This document shows, piece after piece, positions 7,311-14,251 of a DNA stretch of 16,393 nt. Source of the stretch: an uncultured Robinsoniella sp. (lineage in GTDB: Bacteria > Bacillota > Clostridia > Lachnospirales > Lachnospiraceae); NCBI GenBank assembly GCA_900539655.1, contig UQCR01000133.1:1-16393 (forward strand). The letters run 5' to 3'. The notes beneath the pieces were generated by a model that had not been told where the DNA came from, made no database searches, and worked only from the letters and a program-made list of their open reading frames with translations. The translations under genes were made by a program, and so were the position numbers. Position 1 is the first letter of the stretch; every line of letters starts with the position of its first letter.

Positions 7311-8318
7311 ATGCAGAAAAATGTTAAAGTTTGGTTAGAAGAAATGAAAAAAGCACCCGTGAAAAAGGCGCTACCCGTATTATCTTTCCCCGCTATACAA
7401 TTAATGGGAATTACAGTAAATGAATTAATCTCAGACAGCAGCCTGCAGGCAAAAGGTATGAAGTTAATTGCAGACAGGGTAGATGCAGCTGCATCGGTTA
7501 GTTTGATGGATTTGTCATTAGAAGCAGAATGTTTCGGTTCCACAATCCGCTATTCTGATGATGAGGTTCCAACTGTAATCGGAAGTATCGTTTCCACTGA
7601 GGAAGAAGCAGAAGCTCTGAAAGTACCGGAAATCGGTGCAGGCCGGACCAGTATTTATATTGAGGCAATTGAAAAAGCTTGCAAATTAATTACAGACCGT
7701 CCCGTATTTGCAGGAATTATTGGGCCATTCTCCCTGGCCGGACGTCTTCTGGACGTTACGGAAGCTATGATTTACTGTTATGAAGAACCTGATATGGTAC
7801 ATACTCTATTAGAAAAAGCAACTGAATTTTTAATGAAATATGCTAAAGCATACAAAGCTGTAGGCGCTCATGGTATCGTTATGGCTGAACCTCTGGCCGG
7901 ACTATTATCTCCTGCTTTAGCCGAAGAATTTTCCAGCGAATATGTGAAAAAGGTCGTTGATGCTGTTCAGGATGATAATTTTCTAGTTATTTACCACAAC
8001 TGCGGAAACAGTACCATCCAGACGATTGATTCCATCTTAAGCACTGGTTCAGCCGCTTATCATTTTGGAAATGCTATCAGTATGGCAGAGATGATGACAC
8101 ATATACCATCAGATACGCTTGCAATGGGTAATGTAGACCCTGCCGGAGAATTCCGTAACGGTACACCGGAATCCATACGTGAAGCTACACTTGGCGTTAT
8201 GAATGCCTGCTGCAAATATCCTAACTTTGTAATTTCATCGGGATGTGATATTCCGCCACTTTCAAAATGGGAAAATATAGATGCGTTCTTTGCTACAGTG
8301 AATGAATTTTATAAATAA
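7311..8318 (+). CDS. Uroporphyrinogen decarboxylase-fold corrinoid methyltransferase (MtaA/CmuA-like)
   Basis: The 335-residue protein belongs to the URO-D-fold methyltransferases that move a methyl group between a corrinoid protein and a thiol or other acceptor. The zinc-binding set His-X-Cys...Cys is present as H229 and C231 (IYHNCGNS) and C312 (SSGCDIPP). Other family marks are GPFSLAGRLLDV (138-149), AEPLAG (192-197) and MGNVDP (272-277). True uroporphyrinogen decarboxylase lacks this Cys set. The start at 7311 follows CTGGAGGAAT. An upstream in-frame ATG at 7266 has no ribosome binding site. No corrinoid protein or other methyltransferase is next to it, so substrate and partner are unknown. 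Its stop faces that of the receiver gene, four bases away. Confidence 0.85.
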   Translation: MQKNVKVWLEEMKKAPVKKALPVLSFPAIQLMGITVNELISDSSLQAKGMKLIADRVDAAASVSLMDLSLEAECFGSTIRYSDDEVPTVIGSIVSTEEEAEALKVPEIGAGRTSIYIEAIEKACKLITDRPVFAGIIGPFSLAGRLLDVTEAMIYCYEEPDMVHTLLEKATEFLMKYAKAYKAVGAHGIVMAEPLAGLLSPALAEEFSSEYVKKVVDAVQDDNFLVIYHNCGNSTIQTIDSILSTGSAAYHFGNAISMAEMMTHIPSDTLAMGNVDPAGEFRNGTPESIREATLGVMNACCKYPNFVISSGCDIPPLSKWENIDAFFATVNEFYK

Positions 8319-8322
8319 TTAA

Positions 8323-8679
8323 TCATCCATAGAACTGCCACTCCATGCATTCTTCAAGTTTTTTAACCGTAACAGGTTTTATCAGGTATCCTTCTGCGCA
8401 AATAGCGGTTGCTTCCTGAATATAGCGGTCGCTTTCTGTTACAAAGATAACATTTACCATGGGATTGCATTTACGTACCCGCAATACCAGCATAAATCCA
8501 TCTATCCTTCGCATTAGTACCTCTGTAAACAATTGATCTACCTGGCAGTTAAAAGCGTGTTTAACTGCCAGTAAAGGATCTGTAAAAGAAACTATCGTAT
8601 CATTTTTAAACACCATCTGAATTTTAGCTACAAGATCATCCAGGTGCTGTTTATTACTGTCAACGACCATTATATTCAT
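8323..8679 (-). CDS. Stand-alone receiver domain with Glu in place of the phospho-acceptor Asp
   Basis: The 118 residues form one CheY-like receiver domain with no output domain. It begins MNIMVVDSN, so D7 is present but the second acidic residue is Ser8. The usual phospho-acceptor position (D in FLDIEMPxMDG) reads LFTEVLMRRIDG, giving E53. The switch residue T81 (FVTESD) and the lysine K101 (YLIKPV) are kept. Glu at the phosphorylation site often mimics the phosphorylated state, so the protein may be permanently active, or may signal by protein binding. No histidine kinase adjoins it. A good ribosome binding site (GGGAGGAG) and its own promoter support expression. Confidence 0.85.
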   Translation of the reverse strand: MNIMVVDSNKQHLDDLVAKIQMVFKNDTIVSFTDPLLAVKHAFNCQVDQLFTEVLMRRIDGFMLVLRVRKCNPMVNVIFVTESDRYIQEATAICAEGYLIKPVTVKKLEECMEWQFYG

Positions 8680-8747
8680 GTTGTGCCACTCCTCCCAACT
8701 CGCTCTCCGCCCGATTCATGGATAACTCCATCAACTTTTGTTCCTTA

Positions 8748-8776
8748 AGTATATTTTATCCATAACACCAAAACAA
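8748..8776 (-). promoter_or_regulatory. Promoter of the receiver gene
   Basis: TTGTTT (8771-8776), a 17-base spacer and TATACT (8748-8753) on the minus strand. The leader of about 60 bases ends in a GGGAGGAG ribosome binding site. Confidence 0.65.
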
Positions 8777-8787
8777 CACCAATAAGT

Positions 8788-8807
8788 ATCCTGGTCATTT
8801 CCAGGAT
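8788..8807. repeat. Short perfect hairpin between MFS terminator and receiver promoter
   Basis: ATCCTGG and CCAGGAT form seven perfect pairs around six bases. It sits just upstream of the receiver promoter and next to the MFS terminator. It could be a back-up terminator stem or an operator. Confidence 0.5.
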
Positions 8808-8811
8808 CCTA

Positions 8812-8855
8812 TAAAAAATGCCTGCAGTCCGGCTTTTTCCGTAACTGTAGGCATT
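8812..8855 (-). terminator. Terminator of the MFS gene
   Basis: Minus strand: AATGCCTACAGT pairs with ACTGCAGGCATT around a 15-base loop and is followed by TTTTTTAT. It starts 20 bases after the MFS stop. Confidence 0.9.
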
Positions 8856-8875
8856 CTTAGAATAACTGATAACCT

Positions 8876-10057
8876 CTAAACTTTTCTTTTCATAATTCTA
8901 AAACTAAAATAAAAGCTTGCTCCACCCAAAATCCCATAAAGTGCTATCATGATATAAACCTGTTGTAAAGTAAATATTCCCGCCAGCAATGCATAGACCA
9001 GACTAAAACAAATCATCATGAGGTTTTGTCCCATACCATAAAATGACATTACCGTAGCCCTGCCTTCTTCTTTGATTTCATTTTGTAACGCGTCTACCAG
9101 CAAAATTTCGGAAATAGCCATGATCATCAGCCCAAGGCCAAGTATTATTAGCCCATACTGATGCCAAAACAAATTAAACACCATCAGAAGCATACATGCC
9201 AGTCCATTTAACAGAAAGATTTGTCTGACAGTAGTAATCTTTTTTTGAACAATTGGTGCCAGTATATCACCCAAAGCAATGAAAACAAATCTCACCGTCA
9301 GAATAACGCTTACCCAAATATTGCTGAGCCTGAAGTCGTGAATAATCAGAGCATCAAATTCATCCATATACTCTCCCAGACTTACAAAAAGCACCAAGAA
9401 CAAAATGGATATCAATGCTCCACCGTTTCCTCTGAGAAAAATTACTACCTCTTGAAAGGTCTTAAAAAATCCGATACTTTCTTCGTCCAGTCTCTCTGAA
9501 TAATAGTTTTTCTCCCTTATATGTAACACGATAATTACATTAGCGAAGCATATCGCCGCAGATATAAGGGCAATGCTTTCTATATTGACAAAACTGGCAA
9601 CGACACCACCCGATACAACACCTGTAATCGTCCCCAGATTGGCACAAAACCGGGCTTTTCCATATACCTGGGCAAATATTTCTTCATTTCCGTCACTCTT
9701 CAGATTATCATAGGTTAACCCCTCTTCCGTTCCGGAGATAAATGCACCTGCAATAGCCCAAAAAACAAATCCAACGGCAAACATCAGAAATGAATGGGAA
9801 AAAAACCATATTGTAAAACACAATCCCTGCAAAGCCGCTCCTATAGCAAGCATATTTCTTCTGTTCCATCTATCTGCCAGTACTCCTGAGGGGACCTCAA
9901 ATACTATGGTAAATACACTCCAAAGTGCCAGTAAAACAGCGATGTCCGACACTGTCATTCCCCTCTGGATAAATAAAATCGTATAAAATGCATAGATGGG
10001 CATGCATTGACTCATGAATTTGTAGATATACAAAAGCTTCACTTGAAAAGTTTTCAT
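8876..10057 (-). CDS. MFS transporter, drug-efflux-like
   Basis: The 393-residue protein (from the chosen start) has about 12 hydrophobic segments. The family's motif A lies between helices 2 and 3 (SGVLADRWNRRNML). It resembles 12-helix proton-driven multidrug exporters, but the substrate cannot be read from sequence. The start at 10057 follows TGGAGG by eight bases. An in-frame ATG at 10081 has no ribosome binding site and lies inside the hairpin loop region. The Shine-Dalgarno sequence is paired in a strong hairpin (10066-10109), and a leader peptide ORF lies upstream. Translation is therefore probably induced, as for ribosome-targeting drug resistance genes. The BceRS-like pair is directly upstream on the same strand, 196 bases away. 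Confidence 0.9.
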   Translation of the reverse strand: MKTFQVKLLYIYKFMSQCMPIYAFYTILFIQRGMTVSDIAVLLALWSVFTIVFEVPSGVLADRWNRRNMLAIGAALQGLCFTIWFFSHSFLMFAVGFVFWAIAGAFISGTEEGLTYDNLKSDGNEEIFAQVYGKARFCANLGTITGVVSGGVVASFVNIESIALISAAICFANVIIVLHIREKNYYSERLDEESIGFFKTFQEVVIFLRGNGGALISILFLVLFVSLGEYMDEFDALIIHDFRLSNIWVSVILTVRFVFIALGDILAPIVQKKITTVRQIFLLNGLACMLLMVFNLFWHQYGLIILGLGLMIMAISEILLVDALQNEIKEEGRATVMSFYGMGQNLMMICFSLVYALLAGIFTLQQVYIMIALYGILGGASFYFSFRIMKRKV

Positions 10058-10065
10058 TCTATTTT

Positions 10066-10109
10066 CCTCCAATTTTATCATCTATTATTATACAGATCAT
10101 AAATGGAGG
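10066..10109 (-). promoter_or_regulatory. Hairpin sequestering the MFS Shine-Dalgarno sequence
   Basis: On the minus strand CCTCCA (10104-10109) is the exact complement of the ribosome binding site TGGAGG (10066-10071). The stem continues inward as TTTAT/ATAAA and ATC/GAT with one G-G mismatch and a 2-base bulge, leaving a 12-base loop. That is about 14 pairs over the signal that decides the MFS start. A TATAAT (10087-10092) also lies in the loop. If used as a -10 box it would give a transcript without the upstream arm, but its -35 is poor. Confidence 0.65.
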
Positions 10110-10136
10110 TCCACGAATTCCTGTTTTCTGAAACGC

Positions 10137-10163
10137 TTAACAGGGGGGTCTGATTATATTCAT
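10137..10163 (-). CDS. Eight-residue leader peptide MNIIRPPC upstream of the MFS gene
   Basis: A tiny ORF, ATG at 10161-10163 to TAA at 10137-10139, encodes MNIIRPPC. AAAGGAG lies eight bases before the ATG, as strong a ribosome binding site as any in the window. The peptide ends Arg-Pro-Pro-Cys. Consecutive prolines slow ribosomes, and short leaders of this kind control erm, cat and some efflux genes by drug-dependent stalling. Its last codons fall in one arm of a small stem (CCTGTT 10139-10144 with AACAGG 10120-10125). The MFS gene begins about 80 bases further on behind a hairpin that hides its ribosome binding site. Attenuation is inferred. Confidence 0.6.
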   Translation of the reverse strand: MNIIRPPC

Positions 10164-10189
10164 ATTACGTTCTCCTTTCTACAGATAAC

Positions 10190-10265
10190 TATTCTGTTTT
10201 AAGCTTAATCTTTTTTAAGTTATTCTATTTTCGGCTTTATTCTATTATAATCTTTATTCTGTTTT
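10190..10265. repeat. Four spaced copies of an 11-bp motif TATTCTRTTWT
   Basis: Copies start at 10190, 10221, 10238 and 10255 (TATTCTGTTTT, TATTCTATTTT, TATTCTATTAT, TATTCTGTTTT). The last three are exactly 17 bases apart, and the fourth runs into the end of the histidine kinase gene. They may be protein-binding sites upstream of the leader/MFS unit or simply repeat expansion. Confidence 0.55.
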
Positions 10266-11267
10266 CAGCTGCTCCCGATACAGATTAATTGCAATCCTGG
10301 TTCCATGACCAACTTTTGATGATACTTTAATGGAATGTCCAAGCCTGTCTAAAATCTTTTTACAAAGATATAAGCCAATACCCGTTGATTTCTTTCCCAT
10401 ACGTCCATTATATCCAGTAAAACCATTTTCAAAAATACGGGGAAGGTCCTCTTCCTGGATGCCGATGCCGGTGTCTTCGATGATTAAGGTCTGACGTTCA
10501 TTTGGATCCATATAAACTGAAATTTTACCTTCATTTGTATATTTCAGAGCATTGGATAAAATCTGTTCTATGACAAATACCATCCACTTCTCATCTGTAA
10601 TAACCGTATCATCCATTTCTGTTAATTCAAAAGGAATTTTACGGTAAATAAATACAGAACTGTCCTGCTTTACTGCTTTCCTTACCAAGTCTAAAACTTT
10701 GTATTCCTGAAGCTTCAAATCAGAAGACATATCTTCCATTCGCAGATATTGTAATACCATATCAACATACCGCTCAATTTTAAGCAGCTGCTGTAACAGG
10801 CTCTGGTTTCTGGCATTGTCCTCAACCTGAATGAGCAGGCGCATTGCAGTAATAGGCGTCTTAATCTGATGTGCCCACAATGTGTAGTAATCCATCATAT
10901 CCTTTTTACTGCGTTCTTCCTGTTCTTTATTCTGAGCGGTATCATAAAACAATTTTAATAATATTTCCTGATAATCTGCTTCCGGTAAGTTTCCGGCAGG
11001 AGGTAAATCACTGCATTCAACGGTAATTCTGCTAAAAAGCCCCACAAGAGCCATATGCCTGCTTCTGTATTTCCAATAGCTGATAGTTATCATTACTACA
11101 CCAACAGCAACACACAGTAAAAAAGCATAGCCATATATTTTAACCGGTATTCCGTATAAATAGAAGATCAGTATAAAAATACAGGTAAATATGACAACTG
11201 CCACCATCTCCATGAGATGATCTTTCATATATCTGCCGATTATTTTATATTCCCTGATTTTGTCCAT
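10254..11267 (-). CDS. BceS/GraS-type intramembrane-sensing histidine kinase
   Basis: The 337-residue kinase has two N-terminal transmembrane helices (about 21-39 and 44-64) joined by only a few outside residues. This marks the intramembrane-sensing group that detects cell-wall-active peptides through a partner transporter. The histidine box is LWAHQIKTPI (H133). The ATP-binding part has the N box (N239 in ILSNALKY), DTGIGI (265-270) and the STGIGLYL G2 box. All catalytic residues are present. Its ATG follows the stop of the response regulator with no gap, so the pair is translationally coupled. The usual partner, a BceAB-type ABC transporter, is not in the window. The next gene is an MFS exporter. 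Confidence 0.9.
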   Translation of the reverse strand: MDKIREYKIIGRYMKDHLMEMVAVVIFTCIFILIFYLYGIPVKIYGYAFLLCVAVGVVMITISYWKYRSRHMALVGLFSRITVECSDLPPAGNLPEADYQEILLKLFYDTAQNKEQEERSKKDMMDYYTLWAHQIKTPITAMRLLIQVEDNARNQSLLQQLLKIERYVDMVLQYLRMEDMSSDLKLQEYKVLDLVRKAVKQDSSVFIYRKIPFELTEMDDTVITDEKWMVFVIEQILSNALKYTNEGKISVYMDPNERQTLIIEDTGIGIQEEDLPRIFENGFTGYNGRMGKKSTGIGLYLCKKILDRLGHSIKVSSKVGHGTRIAINLYREQLKTE

Positions 11268-11939
11268 TTACACCACCATATATCCTATTCCCTTTTTTGT
11301 AGCAATAAAGCCTGCCAGGCCAATATCCTCCAGCTTCTTACGCAGCCTTGTAATGTTAACGGTCAGCGTATTATCATCAATAAAGCTGTCACTTTCCCAT
11401 AATCGCTCCATAATCGCTTCCCGGGATACGACCTTTCCTGCATTCTCCAAAAGAATCTGCAGGATCTTAAAGTCATTTTTAGTCAAATCTGCTTTTTGCT
11501 CCTGGTACAGCAATGTGGTATCGCTGAGATTTAAAATGGCACCATTATGCTCTATAACATTTGTTTGTCCCTGAAAAGCATATGTCCTGCGAAGCATTGC
11601 CTGAACTTTTGCTGCAAGAACGGTCAAATCAAATGGCTTAGTAATAAAATCATCACCACCCATGTTGATTGCCATTACTATATTCATGTTATCACTCATT
11701 GAAGACAGAAAAATAATCGGAACCTTAGAGATCTTCCTGATTTCCTGACACCAGTGATATCCATTAAAGAAGGGCAGCGTTATATCCATGAGAACCAGCT
11801 GGGGATCAAATGCAATAAAATTTTCAATGACTTTCTCAAAATCTGTGATAACCTCTGTCTCCATTCCCCAGGTACGTAAATAATCCTTCACAGACGAAGC
11901 AATTATCATGTCATCTTCCACAATTAATATTTTATACAT
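11268..11939 (-). CDS. BceR/GraR-type OmpR-family response regulator
   Basis: The 223-residue protein has a receiver domain (1-115) with the acidic pair E8/D9-D10, phospho-acceptor D52 (LVLMDITLPFFNG), S79/S80 and K101 (FITKPF). A winged-helix DNA-binding domain (about 125-223) follows, with LTKNDFKILQILLENAGKVV and the recognition helix region DDNTLTVNITRLRKKL. DDNTLTVNITRLR is characteristic of the BceR/GraR group. It is the first gene of an operon with the kinase. A consensus promoter lies 40 bases upstream and AAAGGA precedes the start. It probably controls genes outside the window as well as possibly the MFS gene. Confidence 0.92.
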   Translation of the reverse strand: MYKILIVEDDMIIASSVKDYLRTWGMETEVITDFEKVIENFIAFDPQLVLMDITLPFFNGYHWCQEIRKISKVPIIFLSSMSDNMNIVMAINMGGDDFITKPFDLTVLAAKVQAMLRRTYAFQGQTNVIEHNGAILNLSDTTLLYQEQKADLTKNDFKILQILLENAGKVVSREAIMERLWESDSFIDDNTLTVNITRLRKKLEDIGLAGFIATKKGIGYMVV

Positions 11940-11987
11940 TCTGTCATCCTTTCCCTCTTATGCTCTTTTATTAGCTTCTGTACCTCC

Positions 11988-12016
11988 ATCATATTATCTT
12001 ACCATCCATCTGTCAA
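11988..12016 (-). promoter_or_regulatory. Promoter of the two-component operon
   Basis: A perfect TTGACA (12011-12016), a 17-base spacer and TATGAT (11988-11993) on the minus strand. This is the closest match to the sigma-A consensus in the window. Confidence 0.85.
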
Positions 12017-12052
12017 GCGGTGCCTGGATTTGATGAATTGCATTTCATGTAC

Positions 12053-12077
12053 AAAAAAAGAAGGATTCCCACCTTCT
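12053..12077 (-). terminator. Terminator of the zinc-ribbon/DUF5685/J-domain operon
   Basis: Minus strand: AGAAGG and CCTTCT pair around seven bases, followed by TTTTTTT. It lies 180 bases after the J-domain gene. The 180-base tail between them shows a small hairpin (CCTGTTTGTGACAGG near 12121) and no supported gene. Confidence 0.85.
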
Positions 12078-12258
12078 ATTTCTTTCAAACCATATAATTT
12101 TTATATCAAAAAATATAATCCTGTTTGTGACAGGGATGTACCAAATTGAGTTGGTGCAGCACACTACACCCACTGGCTGCATTTGGCGCATTCCTACCGC
12201 AAAATATAATATGCAGGCGTATTTCAGGCACGTAATAAAAAAAGTTTGTATTGAATTA

Positions 12259-12915
12259 TCAGCAGGGTCTGCAACAACAGCCACACAGCATATTCATACA
12301 GCAAAGCTGCGTACAACAGCTCGTATCAAAATTCTGAGGCATCCCACCGTAGCCGCTACCCATTGTCTGATACCACTGCCCGCCGGACTCCAACTGTCTC
12401 TTAAGCTGTTGATACTGGAAATTATTTGGCTCCAGAGCTGCTGCCCTGGATGCAAAATCCTTTGCATTAAGATTATTGCCGATTCCCGCATTGGCGAGTG
12501 CACTGAGATAATACCACTTGGCATTACGTTGCGAAATATTATTTAGTACATTCAGCGCTTCCTGAAAATGTCCGGCATTAATATAATTCGCCGCTGCCTG
12601 ATATTCAATAGGCTCACCACTCTCATACTGACGCTGCCCAAATCCACCGCCGTAACCGCCAAAACCCTGTCCCTGCCCATAGCCCTGACTGCTTTGTCCG
12701 GCATAACCGCCAGTATATCCACCGGTACGCTCTTTCATGATCTGGTCGTAAGCCTGCTGTACCTCTTTAAACTTCTCTTCAGCCTGATCCTTATTAGGAT
12801 TGTTCAGATTTGCATCGGGGTGGTATCTCCGGCTCATTTGCCTATATGCTTTTTTTACCTCATCATCAGATGCTGAAGACGGAATTCCCAGCACCTTATA
12901 TGGATCCATTATCAT
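12259..12915 (-). CDS. J-domain co-chaperone with Gly/Tyr-rich linker and cysteine-rich tail
   Basis: The 218-residue protein starts with a complete J domain (about 3-65) holding the HPD triad at 32-34, so it should stimulate an Hsp70 (DnaK). A Gly/Tyr/Gln-rich linker spans about 65-98. Two TPR-like helical pairs (103-170) follow. The last 19 residues contain nine cysteines (CCTQLCCMNMLCGCCCRPC), which suggests metal binding or acylation at a membrane. It lacks the DnaJ zinc-finger and C-terminal domains, so it is a class C J protein. Its start overlaps the end of the DUF5685 gene by 20 bases (AGGA ribosome binding site inside that gene), a sign of coupling. Function within this operon is unknown. 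Confidence 0.88.
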   Translation of the reverse strand: MIMDPYKVLGIPSSASDDEVKKAYRQMSRRYHPDANLNNPNKDQAEEKFKEVQQAYDQIMKERTGGYTGGYAGQSSQGYGQGQGFGGYGGGFGQRQYESGEPIEYQAAANYINAGHFQEALNVLNNISQRNAKWYYLSALANAGIGNNLNAKDFASRAAALEPNNFQYQQLKRQLESGGQWYQTMGSGYGGMPQNFDTSCCTQLCCMNMLCGCCCRPC

Positions 12916-13744
12916 TCTTATTTCCTGCTCTTTCCTTCGTTACTTTTTCGTATTTCACCCAAACTCCGGAATACAATATATTTCTTAGTATATCAACATT
13001 TTCTATAATTGGCAACCTCTCAAATGCTCTGGAACATTCTGCCATCATCAGCATCATAATCTCTTTGCATTTATCCGCAAAGCCGGCTTCCTTCATCATC
13101 GGTATCAAAGGATTGTAATTTCCAGCTTTTTTATCCTTTTCCACATCTTCATAGGCATCCATCAGATAAATAAATTTTCCCAAATAAAAACCCATCTGTC
13201 CCAGGGGTTCCTTCCATTCATCTTTTTTATAGATAAACAGCTCTTTTAATACCGTTCCGGTAAGCCCTGCTGCCACATCCAGGTCTTTTTCTTTACGTGT
13301 CTCACACTCATGCATTTTTTTCATATATCTTTGAATTGCCCTTCGCTGCCTGGGATACCTTGCTGCGGTTTCTTTATACTTTTTATGTATCATCTTAGCA
13401 AGGGTTAATTTCGCAGCATTATGGTCATCAAACCAGTCATCCATAAAATTATGGTAGGCAAGCAGAACATTCATATCAGCCGCATAATCCAGCATTTCAT
13501 TTTCTGCAATCAATTCTTTTTTAGCAGGATGTAGTACACATCTTTGCAATCTAAGCTCACCCTGGGACTCATACAGACTTGATAACAGCAGCCCCAGAAA
13601 AGTCATATCAAAGGTCAACAGAACCTTTCCCCGGACTCCATACTGCTTTCCTAACCGCTTACACAGCCCGCAATAGTATGCCCGGTAGATTTTATAATCC
13701 TTTATTTTAATTTCATCCTGATTAATTGTCACATATCCGAACAT
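12896..13744 (-). CDS. DUF5685 family protein, possibly with an isoprenoid-synthase-like fold
   Basis: The 282-residue protein opens MFGYVTINQDEIKIKDYKIY, then RAYYCGLCKRLG. This opening is characteristic of DUF5685 proteins in Clostridia. It is largely helical with no transmembrane segment. Two Asp-rich motifs stand out: FMDDWFDDHN (D102, D103, D106, D107) and LMDAYEDVEKD (D196, D200, D204), the latter followed by KKAGNYNPL. Their spacing and the second motif resemble squalene/phytoene-synthase DXXXD motifs that bind magnesium-diphosphate. This is my inference, not a known function. C25/C28 and C69 could bind metal. It is the middle gene of a three-gene operon. AGAGGA precedes the start, 22 bases after the upstream stop. 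Confidence 0.8.
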   Translation of the reverse strand: MFGYVTINQDEIKIKDYKIYRAYYCGLCKRLGKQYGVRGKVLLTFDMTFLGLLLSSLYESQGELRLQRCVLHPAKKELIAENEMLDYAADMNVLLAYHNFMDDWFDDHNAAKLTLAKMIHKKYKETAARYPRQRRAIQRYMKKMHECETRKEKDLDVAAGLTGTVLKELFIYKKDEWKEPLGQMGFYLGKFIYLMDAYEDVEKDKKAGNYNPLIPMMKEAGFADKCKEIMMLMMAECSRAFERLPIIENVDILRNILYSGVWVKYEKVTKERAGNKNDNGSI

Positions 13745-13766
13745 TCCGTAATCCTCTGCTTTTCTA

Positions 13767-14162
13767 TTAACTCTTCTTTATAAACTGGTCTCCACATTTG
13801 GGACAGGTAATGGATATCTTTCCTTTTCCCCGGGGAATCCGAATCTTCTGTTTGCATTTTGGGCATTTGTAAATATGATAATCTTTACTCTGTTCCAGGC
13901 GCTTTTTCTGACCGCTTAACAATCCGGTAACTTTTCCTTTTAACTCCAGAAACTTTTGATTTTCCCCATAACGTTTCTGGATATTTTTCGAAAACATCCT
14001 CACGTAAATCAATACCAGTAAAATAAGCGGAACCCATGAAAACAACCCATTTCTGATAAAAATTGATAAAACTACCATTACAAAAGCGACAATTATCAAA
14101 AATCTGGATAATTCATCCGCTCCATACCTTCCCATCATAAACCTCTGAAACTTTTCCTTCAC
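13767..14162 (-). CDS. Membrane protein with C-terminal zinc ribbon
   Basis: The 131-residue product has two transmembrane helices (about 21-37 and 41-55) and a basic linker. A C-terminal zinc ribbon carries C100, C103, C120 and C123 (YKCPKCKQ... and TCPKCGDQ). The ribbon should face the cytoplasm. The start needs care. AGGAGG ends only two bases before the ATG at 14168, too close, whereas a GTG two codons later (14160-14162) is eight bases away. I therefore chose GTG. It is the first gene of the operon with DUF5685 and the J-domain protein and has a consensus promoter. Three small proteins with metal-binding cysteines in one operon suggest a joint role at the membrane, so far undefined. Confidence 0.8.
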   Translation of the reverse strand: MKEKFQRFMMGRYGADELSRFLIIVAFVMVVLSIFIRNGLFSWVPLILLVLIYVRMFSKNIQKRYGENQKFLELKGKVTGLLSGQKKRLEQSKDYHIYKCPKCKQKIRIPRGKGKISITCPKCGDQFIKKS

Positions 14163-14201
14163 TTCCATTTCCTCCTAAATATTATTTCCATCATTAATAG
14201 T

Positions 14202-14230
14202 ATTATAGGTTGTATGAAAATTTAAATCAA
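14202..14230 (-). promoter_or_regulatory. Promoter of the zinc-ribbon/DUF5685/J-domain operon
   Basis: TTGATT (14225-14230), a 17-base spacer and a perfect TATAAT (14202-14207) on the minus strand. The leader of about 35 bases ends in AGGAGG. Confidence 0.8.
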
Positions 14231-14251
14231 TAAAGGATTCATAAAATTTTT

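Noticed and set aside
12045..12284. 79-residue minus-strand ORF after the J-domain gene
   Set aside because: It starts inside the J gene and runs through the operon terminator, without its own ribosome binding site.
12127..12546. 139-residue plus-strand ORF antisense to the J-domain gene
   Set aside because: Mostly a mirror of the real coding strand, with no ribosome binding site.
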